Below are positions 22,212 through 34,440 of a stretch of DNA of 64,000 bases, piece after piece. The translations under genes and the position numbers were made by a program. The stretch is from Silene latifolia. Lineage: Eukaryota > Streptophyta > Magnoliopsida > Caryophyllales > Caryophyllaceae. The notes under the pieces are model-generated. The model did not search any database. It had not been told where the DNA came from and saw only the letters and a program-made list of their open reading frames with translations. Location: assembly GCF_048544455.1 (NCBI RefSeq), contig NC_133537.1:70961634-71025633 (forward strand), given 5' to 3'. Positions within the stretch are counted from its first letter, which is position 1. Every line of letters starts with the position of its first letter.

Positions 22212-25200
22212 CTACAACTTAGGAACACGTTTAATTCCCATGGAATTAACGTGCCCTTCATGCTTATCTTGTCGTAATGGTTTAGTGAGAGGATCGTCTA
22301 TGTTATCATCTGTAGCAATCTTTTCTATCACTACTTCCTTTTGCTCCACGTAATCTCGGATTAGATGAGCTTTCCGTTGTACATGTCTAGACTTGTTGCT
22401 AGACTTTGGCTCCTTAGCTTGGAAGATGGCACCACTATTGTCGCAATAGATGGTGATCGGGTCATTCGAACTAGGCACTACGGATAGTCCATGTAAGAAT
22501 TGACGCATCCATATCGCTTCCTTTGTAGCTTCAGACGCGGCATAGTACTCGGACTCGGTCGTAGAATCTGCAATAACAGTTTGTTTGGAACTCTTCCGGT
22601 GATCTGCAGCGCCATTAAGAGTAAAAACGAATCCGGACCGAGATTTCGAGTCATCTCGATCCGTTTGGAAGCTAGCATCTGCAGAACCGGTTGCGCATAG
22701 CTTTTGAGGGCCTCCATAAGTCAATGCCCAATCTTTAGTCCTCCGTAGGTACTTAATAATGTTCTTGATGACCAGCCAATGTGATTCACCTGGATCTTTG
22801 TTGGAATCGACTTGTCATACTCAATGCATATGCCACGTCCGGACGTGTGCATATCATGGCATACATGATTGATCCTATAGCCGAGGCATAAGGAATCCGT
22901 GTCATGCGCTCTTTCTCTTCCGGTGTCTCGGTGCCGAGACTTGCTCAAATGCACCCCGGAGCCATAGGAAGAAACTCCTTTTGGAGTTAGTCATGCTGAA
23001 TCTCTCTAGGATCTTGTCTATGTAAGACTCTGGCCGAGAGATAACATCCGACGTGATCTATCTCGATAGATACGGATGCCCAAAATTCTTTGTGCCTCAC
23101 CCAGATCTTTCATCTGGAAATGGTTTTTCAACCATACTTTCACCGAAGTTAAGAGAGGTATGACATTCCCAATCAGGAGTATGTCGTCAACATACAATAT
23201 TAGAAAGACAATCTTGCTCCCACTCGACTTGATATACAGACATGGTTCCTCGACCGATCGAATGAATCCATTTTTTTTTATCACTTGGTCGAAGCGATGA
23301 TTCCAACTCCGAGATGCTTGCTTAAGTCCATAAATGGAACGCTTAAGCTTGCACACTTTCTTAGGATGTTGTGGATCGATGAAACCTTCGGATTGTACCA
23401 TGTACAACTCTTCCTCCAAAAAACCGTTTAAGAAGGCGGTTTTCACGTCCATTTGCCAAATTTCATAGTCATGAAAAGCGGCAATCGCTAAGATAATCCG
23501 AATGGAACGCAGCATGACTACGGGTGCAAAGATCTCATCATAGTGCAAACCTGGCACTTGGGTGAAACCTTTAGCAACTAGTCGTGCTTTATAGATATCT
23601 TGTTGACCTTCCACAGAATGCTTTATCTTGTAAAGCCATTTGCATTGAAGGGGACGAACCTTGGCAGGTAAGTCAACAAGATCCCACACGTTGTTCTTAT
23701 ACATGGAGTCCATTTCGGATTGCATGGCCTCAAGCCATAGCTTTGAGTCAGAACTAGTCATGGCACCTTTATAGGTTGCGGGTTCACTACTCATTAAGAG
23801 TAGAATGTCATCTATGTCATGTTCCTCGACCATACCAATGTATCTGTCCGGAGGAATAGAGACTCTTCCCGACCTCCTAGGTTCCTCAGGAATATTAACC
23901 GCAGCCGGGATTGAAGGAATTGGTTCCTCCAATGGTTGCTCGGTATTTGGTTCTGGAACCTCCAATAGCTCGAAGGTTCTATCACTCTTTGCATTCTCGA
24001 GAAATTCCTTCTCTAAGAATGTCGCACTAGCCGCAACAAAAACACGTTGTTCGGTTGGCGAATAGAAGTAATGACCAAGTGTTCCTTTAGGATAACCTAT
24101 AAAGTATGTCTTGACCGATCGCGGGCCGAGCTTATCCTCGTGTCTCCACTTGACATAAGCCTCGCAGCCCCAAACCCATATAAAGGACAAGTTAGGGACC
24201 GTTCCCTTCCATAGTTCATATGGAGTCTTGTCAACAGCTTTAGACGGACTTCGGTTAAGTATTAGAGCAAAGCGGTGACGAGAAGAGCATAACCCCATAA
24301 TGAATCAGGTAATACCGTGTGACTCATCATGGATCGAACCATATCAAGTAGAGTTCGATTTCTCCGTTCGGACACACCATTCAACTGAGGTGTTCCAGGT
24401 GGAGTTAACTGTAAGGCAATCCCACAGTCCTTAAGGTGTTGATCAAACTCGTGAGAAAGATACTCGCCACCACGATCTGAACGCAGTGTTTTAATCTTTC
24501 TACCCGGTGAGGTTACGTACCCACCCCGGTATTCCTTGAATTTCTCAAAGGATTCACTTTTGTGCTTCATTAAGTAGACATAGCCATATCTACTTAAATC
24601 GTCCGTGAAAGTGATGAAATACCTATAGCCTTCTCGTGCGGTGATTGACATAGGCCCACACACATCCGTATGTATGAGTCCTAATAGGTCAGCAGCGCGC
24701 ATTCCAACACCTTTGAAGGAAATCCGAGTCATCTTACCGATGAGACATGATTCACACGTGCCAAATGATTGAAAATCAAAGGCCGAGATAGCTCCATTTT
24801 TGATGAGCTGTTTTACGCGTTTCTCATTAATGTGTCCCATACGGCAGTGCCATAGATATGTTTGATCTTTGTCACCAACCTTTAACTTTTTATTCATTAC
24901 GTGTAATATTTCGGTGGTCTGATCTAAAACATAAATTCCGTTCATGGAGACTGCCTTGCCATAAATCATATTGTGTAATGAGAAAATGCAAGAATTATTC
25001 TCTATTACAAATGAAAAACCAAGTTTGTCAAGTGCAGAAACTGAAATAATGTTTTTAGAAAGACTGGGTACATAATAGCAGTTATATAAAGATAACTCAA
25101 ATCCGCTAGGAAGCTGGATCACATATGTTCCCCTCGAGACGGCAGCCACTCGTGCTCCATTCCCGACACGCAGTTCCACCTCACCCTTTACGAGGGGTTC

Positions 25201-25329
25201 GATGTTTCGGAGCCCCTGCACATGATTACACAGATGAGAACCACAACCAGTATCTAGTATCCTAGTTCCGTAACTTGCGTGGTTAATCTCAATCATATGA
25301 ATAAAAGTAGAAGAAGAAGACATACCGGC

Positions 25330-25710
25330 CCTCAACCAGGGTGAGTAAGGTCGGTGTGAGGCCCATCTTTGCCTATTACGCTCCTGTTTTTAGAGCTTTG
25401 TTTTACTTCTTTTATATAACTCTTGTCTGGTTTCTTGCAGACCGGTTTGGCCAGGATCTGTCTGAGGAGACCTTGAAGAGGTTAGGGCTTGATAAGGACG
25501 GGAACGTCGTTGAGCGGCACCCTCAGGCTGACGCGCATGATCGTAGATTGGCCCCCAACGAACTTATGGACAAGCAGCTGAAGGCACTGGATCAGGCGGC
25601 GGCTCAAGCACGGGTTCTCGGGGGCGTGCCGAAGAGAACATCAAAGGCAAGGTCCAGGTCGGCGACGTTGTCGATCCCAACTCCCTCTTCAACCCCAACG
25701 GTCCATTCCA
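25330..25710 (+). other. Foreign exon-intron-exon fragment inside the copia element
   Basis: On the strand opposite to the retroelement, a perfect-looking intron (25341-25440, exactly 100 bp, CAGG/GTGAGTAAG to TTTCTTGCAG/AC) joins two coding-like pieces. The downstream piece reads DRFGQDLSEETLKRLGLDKD, continues with DAHDRRLAPNELMDKQLKAL, and stays open until about 25640; a second frame, KGKVQVGDVVDPNSLFNPN, is open at 25647-25705. GC content is higher than in the flanking gag and pol. I do not recognise the family. Because the intron is retained, the piece came as DNA rather than as processed RNA, and it may derive from a gene or from another element. Confidence 0.55.
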
Positions 25711-26147
25711 TGTTTTCATTCTTGCTCTTTGTCGCGCCTGATGAGGTGTTCGACTCACCAGGCCCACTCTTGCCTGAACCTGACTTCTTAAACTTCGCCT
25801 TACCTACTGCTAGGTCTGCTTTAACTTTGCCCTTACCCTTGCCCTTGTTTGACACAACGAGAACATCCTGTTTCATGCTCCCACTGAACTTCATGTCCTT
25901 CTCGGTCTGTACGAGAAGAGAGTGCAGTTCATGGGGACTTTTCTTCAAATCATTCATATAGTAATTCGCTCTAAAGAGCGCAAAACCATCGTGGAGTGAA
26001 TGAAGCATGCGGTCAATAACAATGTTCTCGCTGATCTTACAATCAAGCGTCTCCAGCTTCTCGACATTCTCAATCATGCTGAGAATGTGTGGGCTAACTG
26101 GTTGGCCCTTCTGGAGTCTCGCATCAAAGAAGCGAGTGGTATGCTCA

Positions 26148-26331
26148 CAGTGGCGGAGCCAGGATTTGAACTTAGGGGGGGCGAAAAATTTTAGGGGGGG
26201 CGAACGACTAATTTCATAAGGCACTCCCGAAAAGTTTTCGAAAAATTTAACTAAAAATTTCGAAAATTTCATCCGCCAAGGGGGGCGACCGCCCCTGCTA
26301 GCCCCCCCAGCTCCACCACTTTATGCTCATA
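26148..26331. mobile_element. hAT-type MITE, 184 bp, inside copia gag
   Basis: The ends CAGTGGCGGAGC and (reversed) AAGTGGTGGAGC match at 10 of 12 positions. The 8-bp target duplication TATGCTCA lies at 26140-26147 and 26332-26339. CAGTGGCGGA ends with 8-bp duplications are typical of hAT MITEs. It is younger than the copia element that hosts it. Confidence 0.85.
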
Positions 26332-28039
26332 GGTCACGATTCTCGGTGCTTTCGAGAATTCCTTAGTGAGCGTGGTGAAAATCTTGTTTGCACCTTGGGC
26401 TATGAAGCGTTTCTGCAAATTGGGTTCCATTGCAAAAATGAGTACGTTTTTAATCGCACCCGCTTCCATACAGAAATCGTTAAACTTGGCGATCTCATTA
26501 GCTCTAGCCGTGGGACCTGGGTTTGGCGGGATGGGCTCAATTAGATATTTGAGCTTCCGTCGCCGGCGCGCAGCATTCCGTAATGCCGCCTCCCGGTCCG
26601 CGAAGTTTGATCCATCATTCTTGATCGAGTAGACGATTCATCCGATTCATGAAGATCCGAAGCCAGGACTCACGGTCCAATGTGGCACTTGGCATTGGGT
26701 CGTTAGTTGGACCAGCCATTTCGTTATAGCAGTTTAAAAATTCGTGTTCTACAATGAAAAAGAAAGAAAAACAAAAACGAAATAAGCAACTCATCGAGGT
26801 GATTTAAGTCTATTTAAAATGTATTTTAACGTGTAGACTCAAGCACTTGCATAATTGATCTTCCTCAAGAATGATACAAGTGATCCCAAGACTCAATTTC
26901 CGTAAATTGATAAGCCAACTGTTTAGCTAATTCTTCCGTAAGAACTCTTGGTCGATAGATTTACGTAAATCCTATCTATAGTCCACCATGATCACGGGAT
27001 CGTACGAGTGACCATAGTGTTGAGATAAAATAGGTCAATCGGTTCCAACTTACCCGACGTAGAAGGGGTCATATTATGCCTACCGACGAAGAAGGGACTC
27101 ATTGGAGTTTGACCTATAAAGACCGTTCTCAATTTTGTTTGTACGAGGAAGATCCCATCAACTTAATTTTAATTCATTTTAAGTGAACAAATAACTAGCG
27201 TCTGCGTGAATGAATTAATTTAGGTGATGGCTTAGCATAGATCGTGTGACATGAGAATGTCAAAGAAAACTAACTCGTGACCTCTATATGTGTCAGTTTT
27301 CATGCAATAATTAGGTGGTTTGGTTTTAGGCGGAATATGATGCAAATTATCGTTACGAAAAATAAATAAAAGAATGCAATACGTAAATAAAATTCCTAGT
27401 GTGGCCTATCCTAGAAAAAAAAACATAATACAACTTTGGAATCCACCGTTGGACCCGAAAAGCTTGTCTTGATGTTCCATCTTTAACCTTGCAGCAGGAG
27501 TGAGCATCCGATCTCCATCTTTGGTCTTCTCAAAATTACAATTAAAATTTACAAATATAAACCTATTTACATTCTAAATACAAAAAAACTGTAATTACAA
27601 GTGAAAAATCCAAAACGGAGATACGAGATCTCAAAATACAACCAAGACCGTGTTCCATCATTACGGTAACACGTTCTACTAAGGCCACACTATGTTACAA
27701 CCGATTGTAAAATAAATAAATACGTAATAAAAGCATTCAAAATTAACGATAAATAAAATGCATCAACTAAAACAAATTTATTCGTGACATAATTCCGTAA
27801 TTATGTTAAATTTATCCAAACCACCTTTTAACGATTAAAATTTATGTGATAAAACTGCTTCTATCAGTTTAATTTTAATCTATTACAATCCGTTACTTTA
27901 AATACGCTTTAAAATAACTCAATGGTACGTGTGTGAACCGTTTCACAATCATAGCGAGTGTACAATATCCGTATAAAGTACATATTAAGGCCAAAAGAAA
28001 ATTTAAAACAAAAAGAATAAATTTTCAAAGTGCGAACAA

Positions 28040-28325
28040 AAATCCCTCGATCCGGGGACAAAAGTGCTCGATCGAGGAACAAAGGGCTCGATCGGTGAAT
28101 CGCTAGTCGATCGAGAGGTATGCTAATCGAAAGTACTCGATCGACGATCTGGAGGTCGATCGAGGGCTTTTATCAAGCAAATCGCTCGATCGAGTACGAG
28201 GACTTCTCGATCGAGCGGGGGGTTTTAAAAGCAGGTCGATCGAGTATCGCAATTACTCGATCGAGCAAAAACAACAAGGAAGGGCTCTCGATCGAGTAGA
28301 AACATGCTCGATCGAGGGCAAAAAC
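28040..28325. repeat. Cluster of about eleven CTCGATCGAG palindromes in copia leader
   Basis: The palindrome core TCGATCGA recurs every 15-35 bases between 28050 and 28320, with variable spacers and a few degenerate copies. It lies in the 5' leader of the minus-strand copia element, between the primer-binding site and gag. It is not a simple tandem repeat, because spacer sequences differ. Confidence 0.85.
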
Positions 28326-28629
28326 ATTCTGAAAACATGAAACCCTCGTAAAGACAGTTTTGACGAAACAAAAACATCTCAATTTTGATCAAAACCGCAT
28401 CAAAACAAATTTACAATCTGACAAAACTTGACATATTGCTATAATCTCCGTATAAAATAACATTATGTAAAAGAACAAATCGAAAATAAGATAAATCAAC
28501 CGTGTAAAAACATGTCACGGTTTCAATAAAAAAACGAAACACCCGTGTATACATGGCACGGTTTTCGAGACAAAACAATCGTTTCAAAATCGTTTTATGA
28601 GAAATCACAATGAAAATTTACGTGGCCTC

Positions 28630-28641
28630 GCTCTGATACCA
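28630..28641 (-). promoter_or_regulatory. Primer-binding site (initiator Met tRNA)
   Basis: The minus strand reads TGGTATCAGAGC two bases inside the 5' LTR end. This is the standard plant copia primer-binding site complementary to the 3' end of initiator methionine tRNA, and it confirms the element's orientation. Confidence 0.9.
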
Positions 28642-28643
28642 CT

Positions 28644-29697
28644 TGTGGGGTAATATCCGTATAAGACCCTTTAAATTTAGGACTATAACGTAAATTTAAC
28701 ATGTGAAATATGGTCATAAACGAAAAACAATGAAAAACGATAAAGCACAAGAATTAACCTTCGGTCCTAGTGCAATTCGGCAATGAGAGATCAAAGTAGA
28801 CCTCCTTCTAATTGTTGCACCCAAGAACGTCTGAGAATATGCCCTTGTGCTAGAAATGTGTTCTCTAATTGCCTTGCAATATTGAGAGAACTTGATGTGA
28901 GTTTTTACGGATGTGAGATCTAGGTTTCGGAGAGAAAATGATCTCCAAAACCCTAATTTTGTTGTCAAAATGAATTAGGTTTCAAAAGGAGAGAAGGCTC
29001 TCCTTTTGTTGCCTCGGTCCGCGGGTCACTAGAGGAGGGAGTGGGCTTTCCACTTTCTCCTCATTTAACTCGTGATCCGACTCGTCTCGCTAAAATGTAT
29101 ATGACGCGGTTTTTATTATAAATCGTCATCGGTTATCGGCTATTAAAATGTCAACTAATAACACGGGTTAGTTGAAGTAATAATACATGTCCGACAAAGA
29201 CGATATTGTATAATTAATTTATTCAATATACATTAATCGAATATAAATCGTTTACATTCAATTTACGAATTAACTGCTTAATTCGCCTTAGCCCATTTTA
29301 TTTAATCCGTATTAAATAAAATATCTCAACATCACGTTTGACTAATTACTAGTCAATAACTCGGACTAACTGGTTAGTCAAAATTGGCATCAACATGATT
29401 TGTATTTTCATCTTTGTCACATCTCTCAAACGTATCCTATAGGTGTGACTTTTAGGGACCAGTTGATCACCGCCATCTGTATGACAATAACGTCAAACTT
29501 ATCTAGCAAGCCAACCGTTATTGATAAACGTGGATCAACTGATAATAATACCAAAAGTATGCCCTTTGATCCTTTTAGAGATTTATAAGTCATTGCACTA
29601 ACTGTTAAGGACACCAGCCCCAACAAGCTCCCACTTGTCCGTACAAGTGTATGTGCAATGACGTTATCCGCACTAACTGGAGGACACAGCTCCAACA
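28644..29697 (-). repeat. 5' LTR of the 9.3-kb copia element
   Basis: 1,054 bp, nearly identical to 20377-21429, with the same TG and CA ends, bordered on the outside by the CCGAC target duplication. Confidence 0.93.
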
Positions 29698-29978
29698 CCG
29701 ACATAAGCCGTGAAGGAACAAAAGCCTGCTGGGAGTCCGAAACCACAGAAGAGATAACAAGTTTGAGTCGATTGGCAAGGCACTTGGAAGCCAGGCGGTA
29801 GACGACATTGCATAGACTAATAGGACGATACTGAGAGATCAGCTCTGGTTTCTCCACTTTAGGAATAAGAATAATTTGGGTATTATTCCATTCTTTCAAC
29901 ATAACACCCGTATTAAGGAAGCGAAGAAGAGCCGACGTAACCAACTGACCAATCTGGGGCCAAAAAAACTGGAAGAAT
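29698..29978 (-). mobile_element. LINE 5' part (start of reverse transcriptase)
   Basis: The minus-strand frame reads NNTQIILIPKVEKPELISQY, RPISLCNVVYRLASK and SDSQQAFVPSRL, the conserved opening of plant L1 reverse transcriptase. It continues past the copia insertion at 20376. The LINE is cut at about 29978, where sequence changes abruptly to a Ty3-like region; no LINE target duplication is visible, so 5' truncation or a later deletion is likely. Confidence 0.88.
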
Positions 29979-32900
29979 TTCGGGTGTGCACTCCACTTTT
30001 GTGCATGACACTCCTATGCATGAAGCCGGAGGTTCCACCACTCAAACCTTGGAACCTTGGCAACATCAAATATTCAAGTACTTTGAGGACACCCGGGAAC
30101 TTTACAAGTTATTAGTGGGAGGGTTGAGAGCTCACACACTTGGCAACAACAACATGGGCCAAGGTTGGAGAGCTTAGAACAATGGAAGCAAGAATGCTTT
30201 TGATGATGAATCCAAATTGGCTCAAATGAGAATGCTTGAAGGAATTGCAAAACGACAAGAGGAATCCTATGCTTGGCAACAACAACAAGCCAAGCAATAG
30301 GAAGATAATCAAGCCTTGTGGAAGGCTCAAAATGAATGGAGAGAGCAAGTGAGCCACCAATTTGGGGTGCAAAATGAAAGGCACCACCAATACATTGAGG
30401 ACTCCTACCAAGATGCCCAAACACAAGAAGATTCCTTTGGCCTCATCCGAGGCCTCTTTGGCATGACACTCCACCACAATGATCCCAACTACCAACCCAC
30501 CATTAATGAGCAACAAGTTGATGAAGGCTATGAGAGGGCAAGAAGAGTAAGAGAAGCAAGGGAGAGAAGAAGAAGGAACCAAGGGACATATGAGCAAGGA
30601 GAAGGCTCGGGTCCCTTCAACAATTAAGCTTGAGAAGGTGATGGTACTCCTCCACATTGAGGACAATGTGTGGGGGAGTGAGATGATTGTATATACTTAG
30701 TCTTTGATGCATTGAAAAAAAAACGAAAATTCCGGCTAGGTGAAAACCCACAAGGGTGGGCGCCTAAGGCAAGATTGGGAAGGTGGTCGAGGACGGAATA
30801 AAAACCCGAAAGGGCATTCCGGGTAAAATGAAAAATAGAGTTGTGAGCCACCATGAGAGGAAATGAAAGCTAAGGTGAAAACCCAAAATGGCACCTTAGG
30901 CAAAATTTTCAACAAAAAAATTAAAAAATTGAGAAAATGTAACACCAAAAAGATGGAGGGATAAGAAGGGAGTGATAAGGAGGGTCTTGGAAGGAGGCTA
31001 GATTAGGATTTAATTTATTTTTGAGTCACAATAACTTATTCTAAATTGGTGGATTTTGCTTTGGCTACTTGTGTTGTTGATTTTTGTAGGTGTGTGGCCA
31101 ACCAAGTAGCATGATCACACTTTGCTTAGAGTGATAAGGGGGCGATATAAGTGGAGTAATGTGATGAGTTAGGAGTTGTCTAGGATACTTTGGTATCACC
31201 TTGGGATAAGGTGAGAGTGGCCTTCTCTTGTTGGTGACATAAGAAGGGTGGAGTTGGAATGAGTCGGAGTTGGTGGAATATTGTGTCTTTGTATTAGGGA
31301 GATATAAGAAGGGGGAGTGAGTGAAGAGTGAGTGTCAAAAACTTTGAGTCTAGATTTTCATTTAATTGGTGGATTGTGTATGAGGGAGACATAAGTTGGA
31401 TGTGGAAAGGGAAGAGTGATCGTTCACCCCTATACTCACCTTTAGACTTACCCAAATGCCTTCCTTGAGTTTTACTCGGGACGAGCAAAAGTCTAAGTGT
31501 GGGGGAGTTTGATAGAGTCAAAAGTGTCGAGTTAATAAGGCCTTCTTAGGCCTAGTTTGGTTTAATTTAAGGGTCTTTTTGTCAGAATAATGAGCTAGTC
31601 TTCCCGTCCCATTGTTTGTCATGATTAATGAGTTTTAATGCATGTGTGGAGTATTGTTTTGAGAGGAGAGTTCGGAATCCCGAGCAAGAGCCTCTAGCCA
31701 CACTCCTAAGAAAGCAATCAAGTGAAGACGGTTCCACACGAGCTAGCATAGGAGTTGACATCCCTTGGTGAAAAGCATGGAGGCCAAATGATGAAAGGAT
31801 TGTGAAAAGAAGAAGCAATTTTGGAGCGGAGATCAGTCCACGACGCAGCCTGCTTCTGTTGACGCAGCCTGCGCCGTATGACGCAGGCCTGCGGTGGATG
31901 ACGCAGCCTGCGTCCTCCTCAGCCTTGGAGCATTGATCATCCCTCTTTAATCATTTCGTGGAAGCCCAAAATCATATTTAACCTAGAGGGGAGTGCAGCC
32001 CTATATATAGTTCATGTTATGAAGACCTAAATTATCATCTCATTATTGAATAATCTCAAAAACTTGTATGAAAGAAAGACTTAGTATTTTGGGGAAAATT
32101 GTAATCTTTGGTTGGATTTTGATGTCAATCTTTCTATTAACCTTGGATTCATCTATGGTTATGGAAGGCTAGACCTTTAAGCTTGGTGTAATTTGGAATT
32201 CTGTACTTCCTTTAAGTTTTGTAAGAACTCCTTAATCTTTCTTCAATAATTATTTCATTTCCTTTTGTTTACTTGTTTATGTTTGATGTTTGTGTGTTGG
32301 GAGTAGCTAACCTTGCATGTTATTCATCTAACTATTGCAATTTCTAGTTTTGTTTTCACATCTCTAGAAATATATGAAGCAAACTTGTTTTGTTATGAAG
32401 TTGTTGTAAAGTTTGTAACTTTGTGAGTAAGGTTTGAAAGTTAGCCTTGGGTTAGTTGTTTTAAACTTTCACAAGTTAATCTTAGCTCTTTCATTTGGCT
32501 TTGTTCTTAATGCTCTTATGTGTTATCCTTTGTGTGGTCTTCATTTGGGAAAATACATGAGTAGAATTGTTTTCTTCTAGCTTAGGAAGGATATTCTTAC
32601 CATCTTATGAAAGTAGTATTGGGTGGTTATTGAAGAAAGAAAAAGGGTGTCTTTGTGGCTTAAGGAGTAGTGTTTGACCAAGTTACACCAAGTTCTCCCT
32701 AATATTGAATCTTTGCATATCAAGTGTTTGTTGATTTGTCTCTTAGAAAAGTTCACATCTTTAGTTTTGTTATGCTTGTTTCCAATCAAATGCCTTTTCC
32801 ATCTATGTTTCCTATAAGTTGAACATTGTTAATATCCATTGTTTGTGATTATCTTAATTTGTTTAGTCTAAATTGTCATTAGTGTCTTAAGTAGTCTACC

Positions 32901-33057
32901 ATTCAAGTTTTAGTTATTAGACCTTCTCTTGGGTTCGACCCTTACTTATGCTATACTACTATTCTTAATTGCATAGTGTAGAGTTGAGTTTGGTTTTATA
33001 AATTGTTAATTTGATAGTTAATTCTAGTAATAACGACAACCTAGTTTTTACATATCA
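29979..33057 (+). mobile_element. Ty3-type (Athila-like) element, 3' part with LTR
   Basis: The left part (about 30000-30630) has Gln/Glu/Arg-rich coding-like sequence such as KAQNEWREQVSHQF and YERARRVREARERRRRNQ. A long non-coding 3' region follows, with two AATGTGTGGGGGAG / AAGTGTGGGGGAGTTTG stretches; the second (about 31494-31509) is a polypurine tract touching an LTR that starts TGATAGAGTC at 31510. Such a tail after 'GACGAGCAAAAG' is typical of Athila-like elements. Everything upstream, including reverse transcriptase, is absent. It is broken and old. Confidence 0.65.
31510..33057 (+). repeat. 3' LTR of the Athila-like element
   Basis: It starts TGATAGAGTC after a polypurine tract and ends CTAGTTTTTACATATCA, about 1,548 bp. 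The right edge is uncertain by a few bases because no partner LTR is present. At 31851-31912 there are four CGCAGCCTGCG-type words in close order. Confidence 0.6.
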
Positions 33058-33229
33058 ATATATCAATTACCCTTGTCGCTCCCTTCACATAAATTAATAA
33101 TAACTCAAATTAGGACATTCAATCTCCATATAGTGACAATCTTCATATTAAGACCTTCCACAACAGCAATAATAATCAATTAAAAGACTGCGAAATCGAT
33201 CAAGATAAATAAGAAACTTACTCTTTTTG

Positions 33230-33579
33230 ACTGTAGGAGGAAGACACATATGAGCAGGAGTCCTATCAGGGCAAAAGCAACTAAACTCACTGATAGTGTG
33301 ATCATAACCACACTGCCCTCCTGACTCATGACAAGCACTGCAATTATTAGCCATCCATTTCAGAGAAAAACCCTCATTTAACATGTCGTTTAGCTTTCCA
33401 AATTTCATTCCTTCACTTTCATAAGGTACTGAAACCACCCCATTACACTTCCCTTTCAAATCTTTCAATCTTGACTCATTCTGATACACTCCTACAGCTT
33501 CACAAAGCACCCAATTCGGCGAATTCTCCTGCAGAAATGTTGATATATGGAAAGTTGTCATCTTTACAAGAGACCTCAA
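33230..33579 (-). pseudogene. LRK10-like receptor gene, WAK-associated domain piece
   Basis: The minus-strand frame reads NSPNWVLCEAVGVYQNES, GKCNGVVSVPYESEG, GFSLKWMANNCSACHESGGQ and CGYDHTISEFSCFCPD, the C-terminal cysteine-rich WAK-associated domain of LRK10-like/WAK-like receptor kinases (extracellular, cell-wall facing). The exon ends at a donor-like AAAAAGA/GTAAGTTTC near 33222. No transmembrane or kinase exons follow on the minus strand; a Ty3-type LTR begins about 165 bp further on. Another frame (VSCKDDNFPYINIS) at 33535-33579 continues the N-terminal piece found at 45234-45458. About 100 residues expected between the two domains are not visible, so the gene has also lost internal sequence. 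Confidence 0.8.
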
Positions 33580-34440
33580 TGTTGGAAATATTACTTAGTT
33601 ATGCTTCAAAAGAATCCCACATTGATAAAATATGTTGGAGTATTATAGTTTATAAGTGATCTGTTATATTGGACTACTAGATATGTAGTGGTAAAGGGCC
33701 CGTACAGCCACACACGCGCGCGCGCACGCCACGCCACGCCGGGCCGGGCACGGGCACGGGCACGGGCACGGGCACGGGCACGGGCACGGGCACGGGCACG
33801 GGCACGGGCACGGGCACGGGCACGGGCACGGGCACGGGCACGGGCACGGGCACGGGCACGGGCACGGGCTCTGGGCTCTGGTAGAGCACCTGCGGTGCGA
33901 GCCGTAGGCCGTTTTTGGAAGTACGATCACTTATTCTCTATAATATTTTTGCACTAATTCCGAAATTGATTACTCAGTCTTTTAGAGAATTTTTGCGTCT
34001 TTTCTAAACTGAAAGTGCAGTCTTCTATGGCTGACTTTCGTGCTTTACAATACTGATTTTGCAGTCTTCGAAAAGCTATTTACGAGACACTTTAATGCGG
34101 TTCTGGATCCTTCCTACATCTACTATATATACTACCTTTCTCTACCTTCTCAGAACACACAACACAACTTTTCTCTCTTCTCTCTATCTGTCTCTATACA
34201 ATATAATTCCATAGCTGATTTTGGGCAACGTTCTGTTACTACTCCTCAATCCGAGTCTTTGTCGTACACCTTAGGCTCGGAAGTCGTGTAACCCTGGGGG
34301 TTGGTTGCCAAGAGGCCGTGTGTATCGAGCGGGGCAAATTCAACTTTAGGGCAGTGATTCTCATCACGCCACGACTTCTATCTCTGCTGGTTCTGTAAGT
34401 TTTACCGTTCATTGTTTTCGTAATAGTGATACCGCCTACA
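33580..34440 (+). repeat. LTR 1 of the tandem copia
   Basis: It starts TGTTGGAAATATTAC and ends ATACCGCCTACA. It contains a 120-bp (GGGCAC)20 array, which makes it longer (861 bp) than its two sisters. Confidence 0.93.
33746..33865. repeat. (GGGCAC)20 hexamer array in LTR 1
   Basis: Twenty uninterrupted GGGCAC units. The arrays in LTR 2 (39185-39250) and LTR 3 (44579-44656) instead have GGGCTC units followed by GGGCAC units. The long Arg-Ala and Pro-Val/Cys-Pro open frames across it are repeat translations, not genes. Confidence 0.95.

Larger units (their letters stand above)
20377..29697 (-). mobile_element. Ty1/copia LTR retrotransposon inserted in the LINE
   Basis: A 9,321-bp element with TG...CA LTRs and a 5-bp target duplication, CCGAC, at 20372-20376 and 29698-29702. 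On the minus strand the order is 5' LTR 28644-29697, primer-binding site TGGTATCAGAGC (initiator Met tRNA), a long non-coding leader (about 26700-28630), gag (about 25710-26700), protease-integrase (about 24260-25330; DTGCGSHLC, then SDRGGEY and TPQLNGVSERRNRT), reverse transcriptase (about 23000-24260; YGLKQASRSWNHRF, LILYVDDIL), RNase H (about 22210-22720), a polypurine tract and the 3' LTR 20377-21429. The LTRs differ at roughly ten places by eye over about 1,053 bases, so insertion is geologically recent. A few breaks plus two foreign insertions make it a fossil. Confidence 0.93.

Noticed and set aside
25341-25961. A 206-codon plus-strand frame as one gene
   Set aside because: It starts inside a good intron (25341-25440) and ends in sequence antisense to copia gag. 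Only 25441-25705 is coding-like.
28040-28325. TCGATCGA cluster as a CRISPR-like array
   Set aside because: The repeat is a short palindrome with irregular spacing, in a plant retroelement leader. There are no uniform repeats or cas genes.
30112-30666. Minus-strand 184-codon frame
   Set aside because: It is the shadow of a Gln/Glu/Arg-rich plus-strand coding-like region of the Ty3-type element, and its own protein has no recognisable domain.
33664-33957. Overlapping open frames of Arg-Ala, Pro-Val and Cys-Pro repeats
   Set aside because: These are translations of the GGGCAC hexamer array in the copia LTR; the same occurs in LTRs 2 and 3 with different lengths. No gene is supported.
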